Shown: one piece after another, positions 1 through 5,204 of the stretch
How positions within the stretch are numbered: position 1 is the first letter of the stretch
Layout: each line of letters starts with the position of its first letter
NCBI GenBank assembly: GCA_021813065.1
Contig: JAKALZ010000150.1
Span: 1 to 5,204 of the forward strand
Source: a bacterium
GTDB taxonomy: Bacteria; Spirochaetota; Spirochaetia; Treponematales; Rectinemataceae
Length of the DNA: 5,204 nucleotides
Direction of reading: 5' to 3'
The notes under the pieces: generated by a model
Database searches by the model: none
Told to the model about the DNA's origin: nothing
Seen by the model: only the letters and a program-made list of their open reading frames with translations
Made by a program: the position numbers and the translations under genes

Positions 1-1370
1 TCACCGTGCGCGACATGATGGCGCACCACGCTGGAATTCCTGGTGATCTCTTAGATGGCGCCTTCGCGACAGTGCAGGAGCCCGACTTCAACGCGCGCCT
101 CCTCGCGTGGCTCGCGGAAGACAGCGCCACGTACCCGCCTGGCTACCGCTGGGCATACTCGAACACCGCGGTCTCACTGCTCCAGAATGTGATCGAGGCA
201 GCGTCTGGCGAGGATTTTGTGAGTTACTCCCAGAAGTTCCTCGATTCGCTGGGTATGGCGCCCGCATCGTATTTTAAAACAAATCCAGCCTTGCTGGCTC
301 GCCTCTCAAAACCCTACGACGAAGGCAAAGAATTGCCCATGACCTACATCAATGTCCCGGCTTCCGGCTCGATCGTCGCAAGCGCGAACGAGATGAGCCG
401 CTACCTCAGAATGCTGATCGGAAAGGGAAGCATCGATGGAACACGAATCATACGACCAGAGACGCTTGCGGCAATGCTCACGAAGCAGTATCCGGGCAAC
501 CCGCTCGACATCGGCATCGATCAGGGGCTCTCCTTCATTCTGAGCGACGCGTCGCTCGCGTGGGCGGGGCCGCTCTTCTGGCACAATGGTGCCACGCTCG
601 CGTTCCACAGCCATCTGGAGGTCCTGCCGAACCAGAACCTCGGGGTCTTCGTCGTTGCGAACTCGACGACAAGCGCCGCGGTAGTAGAGCAGGTTGCCAA
701 AGCGGCACTCGGCTCGGCGCTCAAGCTGAAGTTCGGTATGATCGCGCCCGCTGAGCCCACGGCCGCGGCGCCCACGCGCGTCGCGCTTCCCGAAGGTATG
801 CTGAAGAATATGGCCGGCGTGTACGTAAGCGACGATCGGGGTTGCTACGAAGCGTTCACGCCAAATGAAGGTGGTCTTGCGTGGCACACTGGCCTCTTGG
901 ACGCGAGCGACACCTTGAAAGATCAGGACACACTCTCGCTCTGGTCCGACGGATTATTCAGAATCGCCGCCGACTCGCCCCTTGCCTACGAATTCAAGGA
1001 AGCGAATGGCAGTTTCATCTTTGTAGTGCACAAGGGGCCTGCTGAGGCGATTTTTGGCGAACGCTACATGCCGAAGCCAATCTCCGATTTGTGGCGAGCT
1101 CGCGAAGGCTCCTGGATCAGTCTCAATTCCGACCCCAATGATATCAGCGTGGTAATAGGCGAACCGCCAATGCTCAATCTGAGCGAATCAGATGGCATGC
1201 TGATTTTGAGAGACTCCGAAAAGGCGCTCGTGCTGGAGCCAATGTCAGACACTCTAGCGGTGGTGCGCGGGCTCGGACGCTTTGGTGGGACCGCGTTGCG
1301 CGTTGTTGCCGGGGCGGAAGGTAGAGAAGAGCTCCGCTTCATGCTCGTAACCTACGGGAAAAAGGGCGCC
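1..1370 (+). repeat. Intragenic duplication, copy 1 (hydrolase domain plus beta-rich domain)
   Basis: This is the first of two collinear copies within the double hydrolase. Landmarks pair with copy 2 at a nearly constant offset: V1 of VRDMM with V572, Y51 with Y624, H193 with K773, the GVYVS segment at 271 with that at 852, and the Trp at 363 (DLWRAREGSW) with the Trp at 950 (DAWKKRVGSVW). The offset grows only from 571 to 587 residues. The copies are clearly diverged in protein and nucleotide sequence, so the duplication is old. The copy begins outside the window, and the right boundary is approximate. Confidence 0.8.
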
Positions 1371-3410
1371 GGGCAGGCCTTTGTGCAGACGCTGTCCGCC
1401 GACCAGATCGCGGCGATCGGGAAGGTGGCCACGCAGGCGGCCATTCAGTCGCTCGAGGGAACAGGCGCCGCGTCGGTGACGGTGGCGGTGGGGAATGCGC
1501 ATGGGGCATTCTGGCAGGGGCAGTTCGGGTTGGCGGATAGGCAGACCCAGGCGGCGCCGACGCCAGAGACGATGTTCGGCATAGGATCGACGAGCAAGAC
1601 CATCGCCGCGGCCGCGACGATGATTCTGGTGGACCGGGGACTCGTTTCGCTCGACGAGCCTCTCGTGAAGTACCTTCCTCAGTTTAAAATGGCGAGCCCC
1701 GGATATGAGAAAATCACGGTGCGCATGCTGCTCGACCACTCGGCGGGGCTGCCTGGCTCCGATTACCGAGGTTCCATGGTCCGCGACCCATCGGTGAATC
1801 GCGCATACCCTGAGCAGGTGCTCGAAGCGCTCGCGCACGAGCGTCTGGTGCACGCGCCGGGTTGCTACTCCACCTACACGAACGACGGTTTCACCCTCCT
1901 CGAGCTTCTCATAAAGGCTCGCACCGGCGTGACCTATCGCGATTTCGTGCGTCAGGAGATATTCGAGCCGCTTGGGATGAGCCACAGCAGTTTCCTCGAT
2001 CATCAGTTGCCCGAGGGTAGTTTCGCGAGAAATTACAGGAGCGGCGTGGCGTTAGCCCAGGAGTATCTCCCCCTCGACGCGACGGGTGCGGTCTGCTCCA
2101 CCGCGCAAGACATGGCGCGCTTCGCCGCGATGCTGCTCAGCAAAGGGAGCTTCAACGGCGTGCGCATCCTTTCGCCCGCAGCGGTTGCCGCGATGGGAGA
2201 AGACAGAAACTCGACAAAATTCAATCCGCTCGGCAGCGCGCCGCGCTATTTCCGCTACGGGCTCGGTTGGGACACGATCAGTCAGGAAGGAATGGCGATC
2301 GCGGGCCAGCGGGGTTGGGAGAAGGGCGGCGACACGAGCTCCTACGGATGCTCGCTCATCGTGCTTCCGGACGCGGATCTTGCCGCGGTGGTCATCGGCT
2401 CATCGGGGATTAATTCTGGTGTTGCCTCGTCGATCGCGGAACGCGCGCTTTGGAAGGCGCTCGTGGAGTCTGGGCGCATCGACTCGGTTCCGCATTCGAT
2501 CATCCCAACTGAAGTGCGCGCCACGCCAGTCCCCGCCGATCTGCGTGCGGCGGCTCCTGGTGTGTATGTCTCGTACTCGAGCGTCTTTCGACTGAATGGC
2601 GATGTCGAGGGCAAGTTCAATCTCGAAACGCTCATTGGCGGCGAATGGAAACCCATGATCTCTGGGCTCAGCTACACCGACGACGGGTGGTTCGCGAACA
2701 CCACGGGCGAGAGAATCGGGTCGGCCATCAAGTACGTCGAAGGCGATGGTCGGGCGTACCTCGCGATCCGCGCGTACGAGTCGAATGGTCTCTACTTCAA
2801 TACGCAGGTACTCGCGCAAAAACTCTCTCCCGCCGCGCCGATGCCCGATGCGTGGAAGAAACGAGTTGGCTCCGTGTGGCTTGCGGTTAACTATTCGCCC
2901 TTCGAAGAGTACACCAGCCCCATGAGCGACCCTCGTTTCACGCTGACTACCGCCGTTGGCGCTGAGGGCTATATTTTCTCGACGAATACCGACGGAACAG
3001 CTACCACGCTGCCAGTCGATGCCGCTCGATCAAACTTTTTCATTCAAATTCCGCAGCTTTTGGGGCGCGATCTCTACGATCTCGAGATTCTGCCGCATCA
3101 GGGATACGAGCTTCTTCGAACGACCAGTACACTGTTCAGGCCGCTTGAGTCAGTGCCGACGCTTCCTCCTCAGGGCGCGGTTATCGCGATCGGTCCGGAG
3201 GGCTGGACCGAGTGGGTCAAGGTGCCCGCGAGCGCGAGGCTCAGCGTGATGGGCGGTACCGCCTGGGCGCTCTACGGCGCCAATTTTACGCAGGTGGCTT
3301 CGGCGAAACCCAATGGGGCGATGTTGAGCGCGCCCGAGGGCTGGCTCGCGCTGTACGGCGAGCCTGGTGATCAGATTCGTGTGACTTTTGAACCTGTGCC
3401 TCGGGAATAG
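1..3410 (+). CDS. Tandem double serine hydrolase (two beta-lactamase-fold units in one polypeptide), 5' partial
   Basis: The frame is open at the left edge (first full codon at base 3), so the true start, any signal peptide and the first SxxK motif lie upstream. Residues are numbered from the GTG at base 6. Unit 1 has the segment VRDMMAHHAGIPG (1-13), the Tyr-Ser-Asn motif (51-53) and a His-Asn-Gly third motif (193-195). A beta-rich domain follows at about 250-450. Unit 2 repeats the layout: Ser-Thr-Ser-Lys nucleophile motif (528-531), TVRMLLDHSAGLPG (from 571), Tyr-Thr-Asn (624-626) and Lys-Gly-Gly (773-775), then a second beta-rich domain (about 820-1040) and a unique tail of about 90 residues. 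These are the three signatures of the class C beta-lactamase / DD-peptidase / EstB-type esterase superfamily. Such proteins are usually exported and act on peptidoglycan peptides, beta-lactams, D-amino-acid peptides or esters; the substrate here cannot be told. By comparison with unit 2, about 100 residues plus any signal peptide are missing. The family call is firm; the specific reaction is unknown. Confidence 0.93.
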   Translation, partial: TVRDMMAHHAGIPGDLLDGAFATVQEPDFNARLLAWLAEDSATYPPGYRWAYSNTAVSLLQNVIEAASGEDFVSYSQKFLDSLGMAPASYFKTNPALLARLSKPYDEGKELPMTYINVPASGSIVASANEMSRYLRMLIGKGSIDGTRIIRPETLAAMLTKQYPGNPLDIGIDQGLSFILSDASLAWAGPLFWHNGATLAFHSHLEVLPNQNLGVFVVANSTTSAAVVEQVAKAALGSALKLKFGMIAPAEPTAAAPTRVALPEGMLKNMAGVYVSDDRGCYEAFTPNEGGLAWHTGLLDASDTLKDQDTLSLWSDGLFRIAADSPLAYEFKEANGSFIFVVHKGPAEAIFGERYMPKPISDLWRAREGSWISLNSDPNDISVVIGEPPMLNLSESDGMLILRDSEKALVLEPMSDTLAVVRGLGRFGGTALRVVAGAEGREELRFMLVTYGKKGAGQAFVQTLSADQIAAIGKVATQAAIQSLEGTGAASVTVAVGNAHGAFWQGQFGLADRQTQAAPTPETMFGIGSTSKTIAAAATMILVDRGLVSLDEPLVKYLPQFKMASPGYEKITVRMLLDHSAGLPGSDYRGSMVRDPSVNRAYPEQVLEALAHERLVHAPGCYSTYTNDGFTLLELLIKARTGVTYRDFVRQEIFEPLGMSHSSFLDHQLPEGSFARNYRSGVALAQEYLPLDATGAVCSTAQDMARFAAMLLSKGSFNGVRILSPAAVAAMGEDRNSTKFNPLGSAPRYFRYGLGWDTISQEGMAIAGQRGWEKGGDTSSYGCSLIVLPDADLAAVVIGSSGINSGVASSIAERALWKALVESGRIDSVPHSIIPTEVRATPVPADLRAAAPGVYVSYSSVFRLNGDVEGKFNLETLIGGEWKPMISGLSYTDDGWFANTTGERIGSAIKYVEGDGRAYLAIRAYESNGLYFNTQVLAQKLSPAAPMPDAWKKRVGSVWLAVNYSPFEEYTSPMSDPRFTLTTAVGAEGYIFSTNTDGTATTLPVDAARSNFFIQIPQLLGRDLYDLEILPHQGYELLRTTSTLFRPLESVPTLPPQGAVIAIGPEGWTEWVKVPASARLSVMGGTAWALYGANFTQVASAKPNGAMLSAPEGWLALYGEPGDQIRVTFEPVPRE
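1400..3130 (+). repeat. Intragenic duplication, copy 2 (hydrolase domain plus beta-rich domain)
   Basis: This is the second copy of the hydrolase-plus-beta-rich unit, complete in the window. It runs from the helix starting LSADQIAAIGK, through the SxxK, YxN and KGG motifs, to the stretch around LLGRDLYDLEI. The stretch resembles the end of copy 1 near VVRGLGRFGG. The roughly 90 residues after this copy have no counterpart at the end of copy 1. Boundaries are judged by eye and may be off by tens of residues. Confidence 0.78.
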
Positions 3411-3414
3411 AAGG
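3409..3414 (+). promoter_or_regulatory. Ribosome-binding site for the alpha/beta hydrolase gene
   Basis: AGAAGG matches five of six bases of the AGGAGG consensus and lies 8 bases before the first of two adjacent ATG codons (3423 and 3426). The spacing favours the first ATG. The site overlaps the TAG stop of the upstream gene, which points to translation from a shared transcript. Confidence 0.6.
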
Positions 3415-3422
3415 TTGAAAAG

Positions 3423-4418
3423 ATGATGGTCAGTTCACGGTTTTCGCGTATCGAGGGATTCTGCCCGGTTTCTGGCGGCAATGTCTGGTACAGATTGTAC
3501 AGGCCCCTCGGGGTAGATGGCGCGAATGGCGCGGACGAGGTCGACGCGAGCAGGCAATCTGAATGCGCGGCGGGTGCGCCTTCGCCCGTCGTCGCCTTGC
3601 CCCTCGTAATGCTCCACGGAGGTCCCGGCGCGCCTCACGACTACCTCGAACCCGTCGCCGAGGCGATCGCGGCGGGCGGGCGGCCCGTACTGGTCTACGA
3701 CCAGCTCGGCTGCGGCCGCTCGGATCGCCCGAGCGACACCTCGCTCTGGAACGCGGCGCGCTCAGTCCACGAGCTCGACGCGCTCCTCGATCACCTCAAT
3801 ATCGAGCGACTCCACCTCCTCGGCCAATCTTGGGGAGGAATGCTTGCGCTCCTCTGGGTCAGGCGACACGCTGCCGACGGCGCGGGGCAGGAACGGCTCG
3901 CGTCGCTCACGCTGTCGGGGCCCCTCGTCAGCGTCTCGGACTGGATGCGCGACCAGCGCGCCTATCTCGAGGAGCTTTCGCCAGAGCTTCGCGACGCGGT
4001 GAACCGCGCCGAAGCTTCGGGCGATTTCTCCTCTGATGGCTACCAGCGCGCGATGGCCGAGTACTACGCCCTCCACCTCTGCAGGCTCGACCCCTGGCCC
4101 GAATGTCTGACGCGGTCAATAGACGGCCTCGGAATGGATGTCTACATGGGCATGTGGGGCCCGAGCGAATTCACCTGCGCGGGGAACCTCCTCGGCGAGG
4201 ACTGCGCGCCGGTGCTGGATACCTTGCGCATCCCCGTGCTCTTCACTTGCGGGCGCTACGACGAAGCGCGCCCCGAGAGCATCAAGGGGTACGTGGCGAG
4301 AGTGCCTGGCGCGAAAATCGCTGTGTTTGAAAACGCCGCGCACCAGCACCACCTCGAGGCGCCCGAGAAGTATCTCGCGGCTCTCACGGAACATCTCGAA
4401 GGATCTGAGCGTCCCTAA
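3423..4418 (+). CDS. Proline iminopeptidase-type alpha/beta hydrolase (S33, tricorn factor F1-like)
   Basis: A 331-residue alpha/beta hydrolase with the hallmarks of the proline iminopeptidase / tricorn-interacting factor F1 group, which removes N-terminal Pro or other residues from short peptides, normally in the cytoplasm. HGGPG (65-69) forms the oxyanion loop and DQLGCGRSD (93-101) is the usual following signature. Ser136 in GQSWGG is the nucleophile, Asp280 in GRYDEARPE the acid, and His307 in AAHQHHLE the base. In the cap region YYALHLCRLDPWPE (214-227) and GPSEF (Glu249) are conserved in this group; the latter glutamate is thought to hold the substrate's free amino group. No signal peptide is visible. 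The length is close to the family norm apart from an extra Ala/Gly/Asp-rich stretch at about 30-57 before HGGPG. The gene follows the double hydrolase by 12 bases, so the two probably form an operon. The family is secure; preference for proline over other residues is not shown by sequence. Confidence 0.93.
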   Translation: MMVSSRFSRIEGFCPVSGGNVWYRLYRPLGVDGANGADEVDASRQSECAAGAPSPVVALPLVMLHGGPGAPHDYLEPVAEAIAAGGRPVLVYDQLGCGRSDRPSDTSLWNAARSVHELDALLDHLNIERLHLLGQSWGGMLALLWVRRHAADGAGQERLASLTLSGPLVSVSDWMRDQRAYLEELSPELRDAVNRAEASGDFSSDGYQRAMAEYYALHLCRLDPWPECLTRSIDGLGMDVYMGMWGPSEFTCAGNLLGEDCAPVLDTLRIPVLFTCGRYDEARPESIKGYVARVPGAKIAVFENAAHQHHLEAPEKYLAALTEHLEGSERP

Positions 4419-4939
4419 TAGCCGTGAGATTGCCTCGATGCCGCCAGCACCAGAGCGCCACAGCTCCATACACCACCACTAACCCGATCCCAAACTCGCC
4501 CGTAATGAACGCGGTAGGCCCGCGGTCGGTGGTCAGCCCATCGAACACTCTCTGAATGACGAGATTGTGACTCGCGTGGAACACGACAGCTGGCCAGACG
4601 CTCCCCGAGCGCAGCCTGAGCCAGGCGAGCACGAACGAAATCGCGAATACATCGAGCGTGAACATGATTGTCGCGTACCACAGCGGCGCCGGCTGGATAT
4701 CCCATGAACCGCTCTGGACTGAAACCACCGAGCCCTATGAGCCACACCGCGCCATACACGACAAGCCCAGCCGCGATCGGCAGCAGATAGGAGGCGACGA
4801 GGTACTTTATTCCCGCGGCGCCGCGTCCGCCGAGTCCGATGCCCATCCCCCGAGCGATAATGAGGGCATAGAAAACCGCGCTGAGCGCGAATGTCACGAT
4901 GAGATACAGCGTGACCCTTGTCTTTGGACTATCGTTCAT
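4384..4939 (-). pseudogene. CPBP-family (Abi/CAAX) intramembrane metalloprotease remnant, frameshifted and internally deleted
   Basis: Two overlapping minus-strand frames together make one protein. The first, from ATG at 4939, gives MNDSPKTR, a membrane segment (about residues 10-29), a second (about 47-69, ending VYGAVWLIGLGGF), then loses sense after GYPAG. The second frame takes over near 4686 with PLWYATIMFTLD and continues with FVLAWLRLRSGSVWPAVVFHASHN, a last membrane segment, and a stop at 4384. HASHN (around 4564-4578) is the third CPBP metal-binding motif. Intact relatives, as I remember them, are about 270-310 residues and carry a Glu-Glu-x-x-x-Arg motif and a Phe-x-x-x-His motif between these two parts; neither is present here. 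The composite is only about 184 codons. The protein should therefore be catalytically dead. CPBP members process prenylated proteins or act in bacteriocin immunity and signalling. An AGGAG lies 16 bases before the ATG, too far to be a good ribosome-binding site. A sequencing error could explain the frameshift but not the missing motifs. Confidence 0.75.
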
Positions 4940-4958
4940 GGTATATCGTACCCTGCTC

Positions 4959-5204
4959 CTACTTCAGCCCAAGCGGCTTCGAGACATCCGCTTTCTCTAC
5001 CTTCAGGTCCGAATACTTGAGAATAATTATTGTCGCGCTATCGCCCTTAGATGGATCGATCGTGTCGCAGGCAACGTCGATGTTCTGGATTGCCATGGGC
5101 AGGAAACTCGTACCAGGATAGGCGGGAATGAAACTCTCATCTACATTGTTCTGCACCACGCACCTGAAGGCGTCTTGCCGACCGAAAAAGAAGTCTGTGT
5201 AAGC
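4959..5204 (-). CDS. Unrecognised protein, C-terminal 81 residues, 5' partial
   Basis: A minus-strand frame is open from the right edge and ends at TAG (4961-4959). The internal GTG at 5159 is unlikely to be the start, because sense codons continue upstream to the edge, reading AYTDFFFGRQDAFRC before it. The visible part is a mixed, soluble-looking sequence with a short hydrophobic strand (ATIIILKYSDLKV) and a lysine-containing end (VEKADVSKPLGLK). There is no membrane segment and no motif I can assign. It is less GC-rich than the genes to its left. The stop lies 19 bases before the CPBP remnant's ATG on the same strand, so the two may be co-transcribed. That no other frame carries a better candidate and that the frame ends just before the next gene support it being real, but the fragment is short. 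Confidence 0.6.
   Translation of the reverse strand, partial: AYTDFFFGRQDAFRCVVQNNVDESFIPAYPGTSFLPMAIQNIDVACDTIDPSKGDSATIIILKYSDLKVEKADVSKPLGLK

Noticed and set aside
306..887. A 193-codon minus-strand open frame
   Set aside because: Arg-rich antisense shadow of unit 1, with no motif and no plausible ribosome-binding context.
1254..2003. A 249-codon open frame on the minus strand inside the double hydrolase gene
   Set aside because: It lies opposite the catalytic core of unit 2, is rich in Arg and His as expected of an antisense shadow in GC-rich DNA, and shows no recognisable motif.
3563..4036. A 157-codon plus-strand frame within the iminopeptidase gene
   Set aside because: It is composed almost entirely of Arg, Ala and Pro, typical of an off-frame reading of GC-rich coding DNA; the overlapping frame has a full catalytic triad.
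4940..4952. Short inverted repeat GGTA...TACC just before the CPBP start, considered as an operator or hairpin
   Set aside because: The arms are only 4 bases, too short to separate from chance.
4658..5020. A 120-codon plus-strand open frame across the CPBP remnant and the edge gene
   Set aside because: Its product is hydrophilic with no motif, and it runs antisense to clear membrane-protein sequence ending in the CPBP HASHN motif region.
5022..5031. Palindromic AT-rich AATAATTATT, considered as a terminator or regulator site
   Set aside because: It lies inside the partial coding frame and lacks a GC stem or T-run; probably ordinary coding sequence.

Overview
The window comes from a fairly GC-rich bacterium. 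Codon third positions are mostly G or C in the central genes, and the spacing is tight and operon-like. I cannot name the lineage from these genes. The protein families present (beta-lactamase-fold serine hydrolase, S33 proline iminopeptidase-type hydrolase, CPBP membrane protease) occur in many phyla. No RNA genes, CRISPR array, insertion sequence or integration signature is visible.

Layout. (1) From the left edge to 3410 (+) runs one very long reading frame, cut off at its 5' end. It encodes two copies of the same architecture in tandem: a class C beta-lactamase/DD-peptidase/esterase-type serine hydrolase domain followed by a beta-rich domain of about 200 residues. A short C-terminal tail follows the second copy. 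Catalytic motifs are intact wherever they can be seen. (2) Twelve bases downstream, 3423-4418 (+) encodes an alpha/beta hydrolase of the proline iminopeptidase / tricorn-interacting factor F1 group with a complete Ser-Asp-His triad. Its ribosome-binding site overlaps the stop codon of the first gene, so the two are almost certainly co-transcribed. (3) On the opposite strand, 4384-4939 (-) holds the remains of a CPBP-family (Abi/CAAX) membrane protease. The reading frame shifts once, and the region that normally carries the first two catalytic motifs is absent, so I call it a pseudogene. Its 3' end overlaps the 3' end of the alpha/beta hydrolase gene tail to tail. (4) 4959-5204 (-) is the C-terminal end of an unrecognised, less GC-rich gene that enters from the right edge and stops 19 bases before the CPBP start.

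How the genes may work together. The two plus-strand genes both encode enzymes that cut amide or ester bonds. A plausible but unproven reading is a peptide or amide turnover operon: a probably exported double serine hydrolase and a probably cytoplasmic aminopeptidase that frees N-terminal residues. The minus-strand pair is a separate convergent transcription unit whose CPBP gene seems to be decaying. I see no convincing new defence or mobile system. The most unusual items are the tandem double hydrolase and the gutted CPBP gene.
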